Source: Bacteroidales bacterium (GTDB lineage Bacteria; Bacteroidota; Bacteroidia; Bacteroidales; F082). Taken from it: a stretch of 64,000 nucleotides of DNA. The DNA lies in NCBI GenBank assembly GCA_016285355.1, contig JAEEQP010000008.1, positions 38,529-102,528 on the forward strand. The letters are read 5' to 3'. Positions 1 to 9,375 of this stretch are shown here, piece after piece; positions within the stretch are counted from its first letter, which is position 1, and every line of letters begins with the position of its first letter. The notes beneath the pieces were generated by a model that did no database searches, was not told the origin of the DNA, and saw only the letters and a program-made list of their open reading frames with translations. The translations under genes and the position numbers were made by a program.

Positions 1-2178
1 CAAAGTACTAATGGAAGCTTGTCCCAAAGCATAGCCAACGCCATTGGAAGCCGCAGTTTCACCGCCGTAATAGTTGGTCTTCACGGTGTAAAAACTGGCC
101 GTGTTGTTGCGGTTTTGGTCTATATAACTAGTTGTGGTCAAGTTAGTGGCCAAAGTTGTTCCATTGCGGTAAAGGTTATAGGTGTATGTGCCGTCGGTGA
201 TGTAGGCTTTGATGAGGAAAGCTGCATTGCCTACCGTACCAACCCATGAAGTGGGTGATGATGCATAATAGTTAGCGTAACTACCTGAATAGGAACAATA
301 TGTTGCAGGATAGCTTCGACCTTCTGGGTCATATATGAATACCCAATAGTCTTTGGAAGCGTCAATGATAATGTTGCTAGACAAATCAAAGTCACTCCAG
401 CCAGTCGTACCAACATTAATTGATTGTTCCAAAACTTTTGTTTGGGGGCAATTGGAAGTTGTTCCTTTGTACACAAAAATCTTATATGCACCAGTTTCAT
501 TAGCATAAAACGCAACTTTATAAATGACCATGTTGTTGTATTCGGTAAGATTCTCTGCAAGATATCGATGACCCCAATACATGTTGGTTCCATCGTTAAA
601 GCCAAGATTGCCCTCTGAAATTCCATTTCCGTATGTCAGCGTCGCTGATGGTGTTTCAGGATAGCACCAATCGGGAGCCGTCCACGAAAGGTTGACATTG
701 TTCCCCGACAAGGAACCTGTCAAATCGTTAACGACAGGAGTTGGATAATCTATGGTAACCGTGACTGTATTCGACGGTAATGACATTTGGTTGTTTGAGT
801 CTACGCTACGAACATAATAGCTGGTGGTGCCATAGGGAGCCGTATCGGAATAAGTGGTGGATGTTGCGTTCCCGATGAGGTTACCGTTGCGAAATACGTT
901 GTAACTTGATGCGCCGCTTACTCCAACCCAGTTTAAGGTAACATTTTGCGTTCCACTAAGTGTATAAGTGAGGTTGGTGGGGGGCACTATGGTTGAAGCA
1001 GGCTCGATGCCAATGACGGCATTTTGGTCATTTGTGAAATTATAACTTCCACCTCCAGATCCACCACTGCCTGGATTCAAACTTGTTAATGCAAAGAAAC
1101 CGTCGTTTTGTCCGCTCCATCCCCAATTGAAGTGGAATTTGTTGTTGTTGTCGTAGCCATCGCACACGAAGGCATGACCTCCTCCTGAGCCACTTCCGTT
1201 GTATTCAATAGGCCTACCGGCATTTAACTCTGATTTAAGAAGTGCAATCCAGTTGCTATCAGTGTAGGAGGATTTGGTGAGATATGTTGCAGTAGATTTG
1301 TAGTTGAAATAATTAATCAAGGCATAAGGTATGTCATTAGAATAGGCCCCACTGCCACCGTTGGAGCTAATGTCATACATCATATCTACAGATACGCCGC
1401 AATGATACATTAAAGTAGCAATGGCGTTAATTTGTGTTGTTGTTGATGACTGGGATAATTGATTAGGCATGTTGGCCCATTCGTAGGTTGTTTCTCCGAA
1501 ATTGGCAGATTGTACACCTAAATCGGGTCTTGTGTAAGGCGTATATGAATGGGAGCCAATGCCTTGTGCAGGATAGTCCCAGTATTTCATGATCTGTGCC
1601 ATTGCAGTAGCCACACAGCCGGTGACAGTTCGCTCTCCCGCATTGTTGTCATACGGACACAGATTGTTGTACAATTCAAATATGTGCAGTTGTCCACCGC
1701 TATAGTAATAAAACCCATTTTGATCCCATGTGGTCTGCACTAAGGCATTTACTACAGCGGTCGCTTTTGCAGCTTTGGAATTGCCCTCAGCTAAATCTTT
1801 CCACAATTGTGCAGTTTCAGCGGTGACGCTCATCTTGCTGTCGATGGCATACTGAATCTCGTCGTTGTAGCCTTGCAGCCAGCCACGCACGTTGGAGGGC
1901 ATGTCTTCCGCTACAAATCTTTCAGTCAATGAATACCCCAAAATGGGTTGTACGCAATCATCCGCCGACATCACTACAAAGCCTTGTTCGGCATTGAAGA
2001 TGTAAAGGTTAGGGAATCCTGCCTCCTTAGAGAGGTCGGTCAGTTGGGCGGATTTTGCACCGTTGTTGTTCAAAAAAGTGGTGGCCACTTTTTGTGCAGT
2101 CTCCGAAGTCACACGCTCGGCAAACGTGGGCATTGCCACCATGAGCACCAATGCCACAATCATCGTAAATCTTTTCAT
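1..2178 (-). CDS. C10 family (streptopain-like) cysteine peptidase, C-terminus cut by window edge
   Basis: The reading frame is open from the ATG at 2178 to base 1, giving at least 726 residues. Residues 1-20 form a signal peptide ending in a TFA-type cleavage site. Residues 21 to about 150 resemble the inhibitory prodomain of this family. The catalytic cysteine is Cys188 in GCVATAMAQIMKYW and the catalytic histidine is His335 in GGHAFVCDGY, both diagnostic of peptidase family C10 (SpeB, interpain, PrtT). After about residue 380 come fibronectin-III-like segments and a region resembling a beta-sandwich. The C-terminus lies outside the window; a T9SS sorting domain there is expected from the family in T9SS organisms but not seen. 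Likely a secreted protease that degrades host or dietary protein. Confidence 0.9.
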   Translation of the reverse strand, partial: MKRFTMIVALVLMVAMPTFAERVTSETAQKVATTFLNNNGAKSAQLTDLSKEAGFPNLYIFNAEQGFVVMSADDCVQPILGYSLTERFVAEDMPSNVRGWLQGYNDEIQYAIDSKMSVTAETAQLWKDLAEGNSKAAKATAVVNALVQTTWDQNGFYYYSGGQLHIFELYNNLCPYDNNAGERTVTGCVATAMAQIMKYWDYPAQGIGSHSYTPYTRPDLGVQSANFGETTYEWANMPNQLSQSSTTTQINAIATLMYHCGVSVDMMYDISSNGGSGAYSNDIPYALINYFNYKSTATYLTKSSYTDSNWIALLKSELNAGRPIEYNGSGSGGGHAFVCDGYDNNNKFHFNWGWSGQNDGFFALTSLNPGSGGSGGGSYNFTNDQNAVIGIEPASTIVPPTNLTYTLSGTQNVTLNWVGVSGASSYNVFRNGNLIGNATSTTYSDTAPYGTTSYYVRSVDSNNQMSLPSNTVTVTIDYPTPVVNDLTGSLSGNNVNLSWTAPDWCYPETPSATLTYGNGISEGNLGFNDGTNMYWGHRYLAENLTEYNNMVIYKVAFYANETGAYKIFVYKGTTSNCPQTKVLEQSINVGTTGWSDFDLSSNIIIDASKDYWVFIYDPEGRSYPATYCSYSGSYANYYASSPTSWVGTVGNAAFLIKAYITDGTYTYNLYRNGTTLATNLTTTSYIDQNRNNTASFYTVKTNYYGGETAASNGVGYALGQASISTL

Positions 2179-2215
2179 ATTTCTAATATTTTGAATATTT
2201 CATTGAAAATAGGCT

Positions 2216-2247
2216 ACAAAATTACAATTGTTTTTTATAAAAACAAA
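2216..2247 (-). promoter_or_regulatory. Bacteroidota-type promoter of the C10 peptidase gene
   Basis: On the minus strand, TTTG (2244-2247) is followed after exactly 19 bp by TAATTTTGT (2216-2224). This matches the Bacteroidota sigma-ABfr consensus TTTG-N19-21-TAnnTTTG. Transcription should start about 30 nt before the ATG at 2178. Confidence 0.72.
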
Positions 2248-2281
2248 GAATAAATGCTTTTTAGTTGATTATAATTACGAC

Positions 2282-2315
2282 AAAAACCACCTTAGTGTCA
2301 GCTAAGGCGGTCTTT
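2282..2315 (-). terminator. Rho-independent terminator of the OPT transporter gene
   Basis: A 9-bp stem (CCGCCTTAG pairing with CTAAGGTGG) with a 6-nt loop is followed by a T-run on the minus strand. It lies about 35 nt past the transporter stop codon. The opposite strand also ends in a short T-rich stretch, so it may insulate in both directions. Confidence 0.75.
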
Positions 2316-2346
2316 GTTAAGGAAATAAGCTAGGGAGAAAAGAATT

Positions 2347-4350
2347 TTACTCTTCCACTTTCGCCCGTTTCGAGTCCCAAATCATGTAGCAGATGATAGC
2401 AATATACATCACCAAGGCGATGAGGCCAGCCACAGGCAGTTCGGCAAACGGTGTGCCCTCGGCGGTCTTGGCCACTGCATCCACGTTGGCGAACTTGAGG
2501 ATGGCACTCACCACACCCATTAAGGCTCCACCAGCGATGAAGCCCGAAGCGATGAGGGTACCGCGATTATAGCGGGCATCGTTGAGTTTCTGGTCTTTGC
2601 TGCGGGTGCTGACGAACCATGAGATGGCACCACCGATGAGCAGCGGCACGTTAAGGTCGATGGGGATGAACATACCTAAGGCGAAGGGCAGCGCGGGAAT
2701 CTTGCAGAAGTTGAGAATTAAGGCGATGGCAGCACCGATGCCGTATAGCAGCCACGGAGCACTGCCGCCCGACATCATCGGCTCGATGACGGCGCTCATG
2801 GCGTTGGCTTGAGGAGCGACCAATGCACCGTCGCCCACGAAACCGTAGGCTTTATTTAAAATCATAATCACACCTGCAACAGTGGCAGCGGCAACAGCCA
2901 CGCCGACGAACTTCCAAATCTCTTGTTTCTTGGGTGTCGTGCCAATCCAATAACCTACTTTCAGGTCAGTGATGAAGGCTCCAGCTACAGCCAAGGCCGT
3001 GCAAACCACACCACCAATAATCAAGGTGGCAGTCATGCCTTGCGGACCGCTTAATCCAGCGGCGACCATCACCAAGGAGGCCAAAATCAAAGTCATCAGC
3101 GTCATGCCGCTCACGGGGTTGCTACCCACGATGGCGATGGCATTGGCGGCCACTGTTGTGAACAGGAAGGCGATGACGGCCACGACCAAAATACCAATCA
3201 AGGCATGGCCGAGATTGTGGACCACACCGAACCAGAAGAACAGGAAGGTGACAATCAAGACAGCCACGATGCCGATGACGACGGTCTTCATGGAAAGGTC
3301 TTGTTGTGTGCGTTCTACCATTTCGGCAGCGGCTTTCTTGCCCTTGAACTCGTTGGCGGCAAGACCGACAGAAGATTTAATCACGCCCCACGACTTGATG
3401 ATGCTGATGACACCCGCCATGGCGATGCCGCCGATGCCGATGTGGCGTGCATAGTTCTTGAAGATTTCCTCAGGTGCCATCGAACCAATGGTGGCAGTGA
3501 CGCCAGCATTCATCAGGTCGATGATTTGGTCGCCCCAGATAAGGTTCATGCCAGGAATGATGATAAACCACACCAACATGGAGCCGCAGCAGATGATGAA
3601 GGCGTATTTCAGTCCGATGATATAACCCAAACCGAGCACGGCGGCACCTGTATTCACCTTGAACATCAGCTTGGCTTTGTCAGCGAGGTTGGCACCCCAG
3701 CCCATCATGCGGGTGGTGATGGTCTCCGACCACCAACCAAAGGTGGAGACAATGAAGTCATACAGACCACCAATCAAGCCGCTGACGACCAGCAGCAACG
3801 AGTCCTTACCTTTCTTTTGTCCGCTGACCAAAACCTGCGTCGTGGCTGTGGCTTCGGGGAAGGGGAACTTGCCGTGTTGCTCCTTCACGAAATACTTGCG
3901 GAAGGGGATGAGGAACAGGATGCCCAAGATGCCGCCAAGCAAGGAGGCAATGAACACCTGCCAGAAGTTGATTTCGATTTGGTAGCCTTTGCCTTGCAGG
4001 ATGTAGAGCGCAGGCAAGGTGAAGATGGCACCGGCCACCACGCCGCCCGAGCAGCCGCCGATGCTTTGGATGATGACGTTTTGCGACAGTGCGTCGTTCT
4101 TGCGCGTCAGTCCCGTGAGGCCGATGGCGATGATGGCGATGGGAATGGCAGCCTCAAACACCTGCCCGACCTTCAGGCCGAGGTAGGCGGCGGCAGCTGA
4201 AAATAGGATAGTCATCAGCAGGCCGATGCAGACCGACCAAACTGTAACTTCTTGATACTTTTTGTTTTTTGAGAGTATAGGCTCATACTCTTCGCCCGGT
4301 TTCAGTTCGCGTTGCGCGTTCTCGGGCAGCTTGAATTGGTCGTTTTCCAT
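2347..4350 (-). CDS. OPT family oligopeptide transporter
   Basis: A 667-residue integral membrane protein with about 15 hydrophobic segments, matching the oligopeptide transporter (OPT) family in its bacterial branch. These proteins import small peptides, or in some members metal chelates, by cation symport at the inner membrane. Recognisable family stretches include the glycine-rich SIGGCSGGVVAGAIFTLPAL region near residue 95 and repeated GSNPVSGMT-like loops. The start was placed at the ATG at 4350, because the 13 upstream residues in frame look like leader rather than protein and a charged N-terminus (MENDQFKLPENAQ) follows. It is transcribed divergently from the TlpA-like lipoprotein. The exact substrate cannot be read from sequence. 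Confidence 0.9.
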   Translation of the reverse strand: MENDQFKLPENAQRELKPGEEYEPILSKNKKYQEVTVWSVCIGLLMTILFSAAAAYLGLKVGQVFEAAIPIAIIAIGLTGLTRKNDALSQNVIIQSIGGCSGGVVAGAIFTLPALYILQGKGYQIEINFWQVFIASLLGGILGILFLIPFRKYFVKEQHGKFPFPEATATTQVLVSGQKKGKDSLLLVVSGLIGGLYDFIVSTFGWWSETITTRMMGWGANLADKAKLMFKVNTGAAVLGLGYIIGLKYAFIICCGSMLVWFIIIPGMNLIWGDQIIDLMNAGVTATIGSMAPEEIFKNYARHIGIGGIAMAGVISIIKSWGVIKSSVGLAANEFKGKKAAAEMVERTQQDLSMKTVVIGIVAVLIVTFLFFWFGVVHNLGHALIGILVVAVIAFLFTTVAANAIAIVGSNPVSGMTLMTLILASLVMVAAGLSGPQGMTATLIIGGVVCTALAVAGAFITDLKVGYWIGTTPKKQEIWKFVGVAVAAATVAGVIMILNKAYGFVGDGALVAPQANAMSAVIEPMMSGGSAPWLLYGIGAAIALILNFCKIPALPFALGMFIPIDLNVPLLIGGAISWFVSTRSKDQKLNDARYNRGTLIASGFIAGGALMGVVSAILKFANVDAVAKTAEGTPFAELPVAGLIALVMYIAIICYMIWDSKRAKVEE

Positions 4351-4442
4351 ATTGAGAATATTTGAAATATCAATGAAATGAATTTGCAATATTAGGAAAA
4401 TAATTGATTGTTTGGTGTTTTACGCGGAGAATTATTTCATGC

Positions 4443-4574
4443 AAAAATTGCAGAACTATTTGAAGCATGAAGAGACGCTTATTATCTCACGCAGAAATCG
4501 CAGAATTATATGAAGCGCGAAGCGACGCAAGTATCTGTCCGGCAGGTTCTGCGATTTCTGCGGATTCTGCGTGA
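4443..4574. repeat. Palindromic intergenic repeat between divergent genes
   Basis: CGCAGAAATCGCAGAA (4490-4505) is repeated in perfect inverted orientation at 4547-4562, followed by a further TTCTGCGTGA at 4565-4574. A degenerate direct copy of the left arm and its flank lies at 4443-4466 (AATTGCAGAA...TTGAAGC). The transcript could fold into a long hairpin. It lies in the gap between two divergent genes, so it is not a simple terminator for either. Confidence 0.6.
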
Positions 4575-4617
4575 AACAACTTTTTATGCTTTTTTTTGCG
4601 AGAAAATGACAAATTAA

Positions 4618-4650
4618 TTTGTCTATATGGAAAGTTTGCTTTACTTTTGC
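4618..4650 (+). promoter_or_regulatory. Promoter of the TlpA-like lipoprotein gene
   Basis: TTTG (4618-4621), a 20-bp gap, then TACTTTTGC (4642-4650) matches the Bacteroidota promoter consensus at both elements. The predicted transcript starts roughly 20 nt before the ATG at 4677. Confidence 0.78.
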
Positions 4651-4676
4651 AGCGTCAAACTTAAAATGAACGCAAA

Positions 4677-5918
4677 ATGAAACATTCAATCAAAGCTGTT
4701 TTGGCATGGGCCGCCGTCGCGGTCGTGCTTGCGGGCTGCAACAGCCAGCCCACTGCCGAAGAAGTCCTTCGGAAATCCTACCAGAAATGCCAGTCCATTC
4801 AAGGCGGGCACTATGTAATGGATTGGAAAAAGAAGTACATGTCGGACAACGACACTACCTTCAACCGCTATACTTGCGATTTCAAGAAACTGCCCGACGA
4901 CACGATTTTCGGGAAAGCCTTCAACTCGTTTGAGGAATACCTCAATTCGAAATGGATTTCGTCATATCACCATCTCTATACGGGGAACGAGTATGTTTCC
5001 TACGGCGACAGCACGGGCATCATCCAGTCGTGCGACCTTTGGGCTAAAGACATCATCAGGGGAAGGCACAACCGCGAGTTTTATACGCCTTTGGCCAACA
5101 AAAGCAGTTATCCCTTGCGCACCAATGAGGATTTGGACGACGAAAACATATTCAATAAAGACTATTCTTACTCGCTTTTGGAAACCCAATTGGACGGGAA
5201 ATCATGCTACTTGGTCGATATTCTTGGACCTGCAGACGAGGAACCTGACAGCGTTTATGGTATGCAGACCATCCGCTACGAAATCAACTTGTGGATTGAC
5301 AAGGAGGATTACTTGCCCATCCAATACTCCATCGCCTTCGATATCGTAGAGCAGCAGGACACTATGTATCAGTATGATGAATTTAAGCTGTTGGATTTCA
5401 GTCCGATAGTGGACGAGTCCAAGCTGACCTTGGAATCTATTCCCGCCGAGGTGACGCTGAAAGACTACGAACCCTATAAGGAACCCGATCCGCTTCCCGA
5501 AGGTTCGCTTGCGCCGGATTGGTCGCTGCCCACGTTGACGGGCGACACCATCCGCCTCGCCGACCTGAAAGGTAAGGTGGTGCTGCTCGATTTCTTTTAT
5601 AAAGGTTGTGCTCCGTGCTGCGCCGCCATGCCCATCTTGCAAAGCCTGCACGAGAAATACAAGGACAAAGGCTTCGCGATGATTGGCATTGACCCCATTG
5701 ATGACCCCGAAAAGGACGAGATGGCGGATTTCCTCGCCAAACGCGACATCACTTACACCATCCTTTTCGCTGAGCGCGAATTGTCGAGTATTTACCGCGT
5801 TTCGGGCTATCCAACCCTGTACTTCCTTGACCGCGAGGGCAAGATAGCGAAGATGCACATCGGCTTCGGCAAAGACATGGAAGAAGAGTTGGAGGCTGAT
5901 TTGGTGAAACTTTTGTAA
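4677..5918 (+). CDS. Lipoprotein with C-terminal TlpA-like thioredoxin domain
   Basis: 413 residues. A lipoprotein signal ends at the lipobox LAGC, so the mature protein starts at Cys21 and should be membrane-anchored in the periplasm or at the cell surface. Residues about 22-270 form a domain I do not recognise. Residues about 275-413 are an AhpC/TSA-TlpA redoxin fold, with PDWSLPTLTGD at its start, the redox pair Cys311-A-P-Cys314, and the cis-proline loop SGYPTLYFLD. The family reduces or exchanges disulfides of exported proteins. Tyr-Lys-Gly before the CxxC replaces the usual tryptophan-containing context. A gene for a small membrane protein follows after 21 nt, so the two may share a transcript. 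Confidence 0.88.
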   Translation: MKHSIKAVLAWAAVAVVLAGCNSQPTAEEVLRKSYQKCQSIQGGHYVMDWKKKYMSDNDTTFNRYTCDFKKLPDDTIFGKAFNSFEEYLNSKWISSYHHLYTGNEYVSYGDSTGIIQSCDLWAKDIIRGRHNREFYTPLANKSSYPLRTNEDLDDENIFNKDYSYSLLETQLDGKSCYLVDILGPADEEPDSVYGMQTIRYEINLWIDKEDYLPIQYSIAFDIVEQQDTMYQYDEFKLLDFSPIVDESKLTLESIPAEVTLKDYEPYKEPDPLPEGSLAPDWSLPTLTGDTIRLADLKGKVVLLDFFYKGCAPCCAAMPILQSLHEKYKDKGFAMIGIDPIDDPEKDEMADFLAKRDITYTILFAERELSSIYRVSGYPTLYFLDREGKIAKMHIGFGKDMEEELEADLVKLL

Positions 5919-5939
5919 AACAAATAAAATCAATACGTT

Positions 5940-6395
5940 ATGAAGAAAAACTATTTATTCCCCCATCAATTCAGAATTGTTGGATGGGTGTTGGCCATCG
6001 TAGCGGTGGTAGGGTATCTTTGGCTCCCGGAATTCCATTTCAAGATGCCTTCGTTGTATTTCGATACCTTTTTTGACGACGACAACGAAAGCGGATTCTT
6101 TCGCATGGCAAGAACGAACAGTCTCTCCATCGCCATGATTTTATTGACGATCGGATTGCTGTTTATCGGGTTTTCAAAAGAGAAAGTCGAGGACGAGTTT
6201 TTGCATTATCTTCGTGCGCAAAGCCTCATTTGGGCAACATACGTCACGGCGATATTGTTTATCGCAGCTACTTTGCTCATTTATGGATTCGCTTATATTT
6301 ATGTGCCTTACTTGCTGTTTTACGTCTTCCTCGTCTTGTTCATCATTAAGTTCAGAATTGAGGTGCACCGTTTCAACAAAGGAGGCGCGCAATGA
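5940..6395 (+). CDS. Four-helix membrane protein paired with an HTH regulator
   Basis: A 151-residue protein with four predicted membrane segments (about residues 11-29, 60-76, 96-116 and 118-136), with an acidic loop (FFDDDNESG) between the first two. I do not recognise a functional domain. Its stop overlaps the start of the downstream HTH gene by 4 nt, a coupling often seen where a small Xre-type regulator is encoded with a membrane protein that it regulates or that controls it. The function is unknown. Confidence 0.75.
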   Translation: MKKNYLFPHQFRIVGWVLAIVAVVGYLWLPEFHFKMPSLYFDTFFDDDNESGFFRMARTNSLSIAMILLTIGLLFIGFSKEKVEDEFLHYLRAQSLIWATYVTAILFIAATLLIYGFAYIYVPYLLFYVFLVLFIIKFRIEVHRFNKGGAQ

Positions 6396-6592
6396 AGAAT
6401 CGTTTGAAAGTGGCACGAGCCGAAAAGGATCTCACGCAAGAGGATTTGGCAAAGCTTATTGGTGTGAGTCGGCAGTCGATAAACGCCATTGAATCAGGTC
6501 GCTATGTACCTTCCACGGTCTTGGCCTTGAAGATGGCGCAGGTGTTTGGGAAATCGGTGGAGGAGATTTTCTTTTTAGAAGAGGAGGATTAA
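6392..6592 (+). CDS. Small Xre-family HTH transcriptional regulator
   Basis: 66 residues, almost entirely one HTH_3/Cro-CI domain: KDLTQEDLAKLIGVSRQSIN contains helix 2, the turn and the recognition helix. The acidic C-terminus (FFLEEED) is typical of the short YozG/Xre-like regulators that bind DNA as dimers. It overlaps the upstream membrane-protein gene by 4 nt, so the two are probably made together. The target is most likely its own operon, which is an inference from layout. Confidence 0.88.
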   Translation: MKNRLKVARAEKDLTQEDLAKLIGVSRQSINAIESGRYVPSTVLALKMAQVFGKSVEEIFFLEEED

Positions 6593-6600
6593 TCTTGTCG

Positions 6601-6699
6601 TCGCTTCGCGTCATTGCGAGGAGGAACGACCAAGCAATCCAGATGAAGAGCTTTATTATCTGATCTGGACTGCTTCGTGCCTCGCAGTGACGCAAAGCG
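6601..6699. repeat. Large intergenic inverted repeat (REP-like)
   Basis: The left arm 6601-6643 contains CGTCATTGCGAGG and AGCAATCCAGAT. The right arm 6662-6699 carries its near-perfect reverse complement (ATCTGGACTGCTTCG...CTCGCAGTGACGC). The 18-nt centre is AT-rich. Elements built on a CGTCATTGCGAGG core are dispersed in many bacterial genomes. Here it lies between convergent genes and could also end transcription of both. Confidence 0.75.
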
Positions 6700-6709
6700 T
6701 AAGAGGATG

Positions 6710-9301
6710 TTACTTTGTAATAGTAAATTTCTTCGTCACTGTCCCTTCATCTCCTTGAATCCTAATGAAATACATCCCGGAAGGATACTCGTTGAGTGAC
6801 AGGGCAATTTTGTCGGCATCAACTTCAGCCTCATAAAGCGTCTCGCCCGTCACCGAGATGAGGGTGATGTGCTTCATGCCGACACGGGCTATGGTCAGTT
6901 GATTGTTGGCAGGGTTGGGATAGATGGTGGCTTCTAAGCCATCTTGTTCATCCACAGTCATCACATCCTTGTCCAAACAATCCGACCACGAAATGGTGTT
7001 TCCGCCATCGGTGCTGATGCCGTATTTGTATTGGCCAATCGGTAGGGCATCCCAACCGTAATCCACATAATTCGGCTGGGCCACGTTGGAAGCAATCAAG
7101 ATGCTGTTGCTGCCGTCGCAGTTGGCGCGATAGATTTCAAAAGGCGTGCCCACGGTGATGTCGTCGATATAGAAGGCGTTATCGTATTCGCCTTCAGCGA
7201 GTTGGTTGGCGTATTTCCATTCTAAGATGTGGTTGCCGGGACCAATGGCCACGGTGTAGCGCGTCCACGGCACTTCATCTTTCAAGGTCTCGCCATATTG
7301 CACATTGTCGATGAAGAAGCCGCAGCCATTGAGTGGGAAGCAACTGACGCGGGCATAGTAGCTTACGACACACGAGGTGGGCAGGTTGACCGCCAACGAA
7401 ATCTTGCTGTTGGAGAACATGCCCGTGTTGGTCGACTTGGCGCAATAGGTGCCGGTGTTGGGTTGCGTGGTGGTGATGACCCAAGGACTGGTGGCGTCGT
7501 TAATCCACATGTTTTGGTAGAAGTCGCCCGACTCGAAACCATCGTAAATGCCCGAAGGCAGGTTCCACGACAATGAAACGCGTGTGTTGTTGATGATTTC
7601 GGCTTCAATTTCAACCTCTTTCGTTATGGTGACATAATTGGAAGGCAGCGAAGTCATGTCGTTATTCAACAGGGCAGTCACATAATAGGTATAGGAGCCT
7701 GCGTAGTTGAGGTGGTCGGTGTAAGTGGTATTCGTCAAGTTGTTGGCGATGCGGAGACCGTCGCGGTAAACTTCGTACGAAACCGCTTCGGGGGCGGCGG
7801 TCCAGTTAAGGTTGACTTGTTCCCCATCAAATTCAGCGGTAAGGTCTGTAGGGCCATGATGGAACAAAGCGTTGATGGCAGCCAAAGCATCGATGCGGCC
7901 TGCGCCCACGCGGTTGTTTTTCATGGTGTTGCCAACGCGAACAGAGGTGAGCTCGATGATGGAGTCCAATTCGGCGGGACTCAAGTCGGGATTGGCTTCA
8001 AGCAACATGGCCAACACACCAGCCACACAGGGCGTAGCCATCGAAGTGCCGTCCATTTCGATGTAGTTGTTGGTAGTCTGGTAGTTTAATGAAGTGATGT
8101 TGGCACCAGGGGCGGAGATGTCGGGACGAATCAAACCAGGTTGGGTGGCGTCGCCATTTTCGTAGGGGTAGTCGTTGTAGTTGCCGACATTGGGTCCTGA
8201 AGTCCAAGTCGAAGGACCGATGGAGGAGAAGCCACAATGTTCGTCGTTGGAGTCGGTGGCTCCCACGCTGATGACCGAAGTCAGGCCGCCTTCAATCTGT
8301 TGGTCGGGGTGGAGCCACGGTGGAGGGCAGTTGCCTGGGGCGCTGATGTTGAAGGGAACAGGATAAGTGTATTGCGTCTGGCCTTCATTGCCGCAAGCTA
8401 TGGCAGCCGCTACACCAGCACTAAGGCAGGTGGCAAAAACATCGCGGTAGTAGTAGCAGGGGCCAGCCCCAACATCACTGAGCGAAAGGCTGAGGATGTC
8501 GGCACCATGCTCCAAGGCAAACTCAACACCTTGGATAAGATGTGTCGCTTCGCCATCACCTTCTGCACTCAAAATCTTGATGGCCATGATTTTGGCACCT
8601 GGAGCAACACCTGTTTGTGTGCCCGCATTGCCTTGACCAGCGATGATTCCAGCAGTATGTGTGCCATGACCTTGGTCGTCCATGGGGTCGTTGTCCTGAT
8701 TGAAAATGTCGTAGCCGTGATGCGGGAACTCGCTGCCGCCGTCCCACATGCTGTTGGCGATGTCGATATGGTTGTAGTTGACGCCTGTGTCGATGAGGCC
8801 TACGATGATACCATTGCCAGTATAGCCAGAACCGTTATAGTTCCAAACCTCAGGCGCGTTGACTTTGTCGACATGCCAAGCGTTGGCTTTTGCAGCAGCA
8901 GGGTGAACTTTTTCGTTCATTGGAACCATGGAACGCATCTCGTCGGGGATAATCAGGGCAATGTCTTTGCGTTCAGCGAGTTGTGCAATGACTTCTGCAC
9001 TGGCCGAGCAACTGAAGCCGTTGAACGACCAGAAGGATTTCAGGTCGGTGACCATGTTTTCGCTTTTGTAATTCTCAAGAAAATCAATTACTTGCGCTTG
9101 TGAGGCTTGGCAAAAAGCCTTTCGATCGGCGATGACAAACGCACGACGTTGTTCCTTGGTCATAAAGGCGGTCTTTTGCGCCAAATGAGTGTCGTCATAG
9201 CGTTCAGCCATCATCACGATGACATGTTGGAGGCCGTTGGATTGGCCGAATAAGGTACTTAAACAAAGGGTAAGGAAAAGGGTGAAAATGTGTTTCTTCA
9301 T
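6710..9301 (-). CDS. Secreted S8 subtilisin-like serine protease with T9SS sorting domain
   Basis: 863 residues. The ATG at 9301 was chosen because it begins a clean signal peptide ending ...TLFGQ; the in-frame upstream extension has no signal-like features. The catalytic triad is Asp171 (LIDTG), His212 (HGTHTAG) and Ser420 (GTSMATP), so this is an S8 subtilase. A fibronectin-III-like segment (about 505-585) and a cleaved-adhesin/MAM-like jelly-roll (about 590-725) follow. The last roughly 75 residues (YPNPANNQLTI...GMYFIRIQGD...KKFTITK) are a type A T9SS C-terminal sorting domain, so the enzyme is exported across the outer membrane by T9SS and then surface-bound or released. A -7-like element lies at 9367-9375. 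Confidence 0.93.
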   Translation of the reverse strand: MKKHIFTLFLTLCLSTLFGQSNGLQHVIVMMAERYDDTHLAQKTAFMTKEQRRAFVIADRKAFCQASQAQVIDFLENYKSENMVTDLKSFWSFNGFSCSASAEVIAQLAERKDIALIIPDEMRSMVPMNEKVHPAAAKANAWHVDKVNAPEVWNYNGSGYTGNGIIVGLIDTGVNYNHIDIANSMWDGGSEFPHHGYDIFNQDNDPMDDQGHGTHTAGIIAGQGNAGTQTGVAPGAKIMAIKILSAEGDGEATHLIQGVEFALEHGADILSLSLSDVGAGPCYYYRDVFATCLSAGVAAAIACGNEGQTQYTYPVPFNISAPGNCPPPWLHPDQQIEGGLTSVISVGATDSNDEHCGFSSIGPSTWTSGPNVGNYNDYPYENGDATQPGLIRPDISAPGANITSLNYQTTNNYIEMDGTSMATPCVAGVLAMLLEANPDLSPAELDSIIELTSVRVGNTMKNNRVGAGRIDALAAINALFHHGPTDLTAEFDGEQVNLNWTAAPEAVSYEVYRDGLRIANNLTNTTYTDHLNYAGSYTYYVTALLNNDMTSLPSNYVTITKEVEIEAEIINNTRVSLSWNLPSGIYDGFESGDFYQNMWINDATSPWVITTTQPNTGTYCAKSTNTGMFSNSKISLAVNLPTSCVVSYYARVSCFPLNGCGFFIDNVQYGETLKDEVPWTRYTVAIGPGNHILEWKYANQLAEGEYDNAFYIDDITVGTPFEIYRANCDGSNSILIASNVAQPNYVDYGWDALPIGQYKYGISTDGGNTISWSDCLDKDVMTVDEQDGLEATIYPNPANNQLTIARVGMKHITLISVTGETLYEAEVDADKIALSLNEYPSGMYFIRIQGDEGTVTKKFTITK

Positions 9302-9366
9302 GATATGTTGTTGGTTTTGTGTAACAATACGTTTCCGATGCGGCATTCGAGACACCGTTTGCGCTT

Positions 9367-9375
9367 GCAAAAATA
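9367..9375 (-). promoter_or_regulatory. Candidate -7 element of the subtilase gene
   Basis: TATTTTTGC on the minus strand, about 65 nt before the ATG at 9301, matches TAnnTTTGC. No TTTG is seen at the expected distance upstream, so this is a partial match only. Confidence 0.45.

Noticed and set aside
3205..4200. 331-residue frame opposite the OPT transporter
   Set aside because: Acidic, low-complexity product opposite a clearly conserved transporter; no homology signs or start signals.
8237..9103. 288-residue frame opposite the subtilase
   Set aside because: Shadow of the catalytic domain; no signal, no domain.
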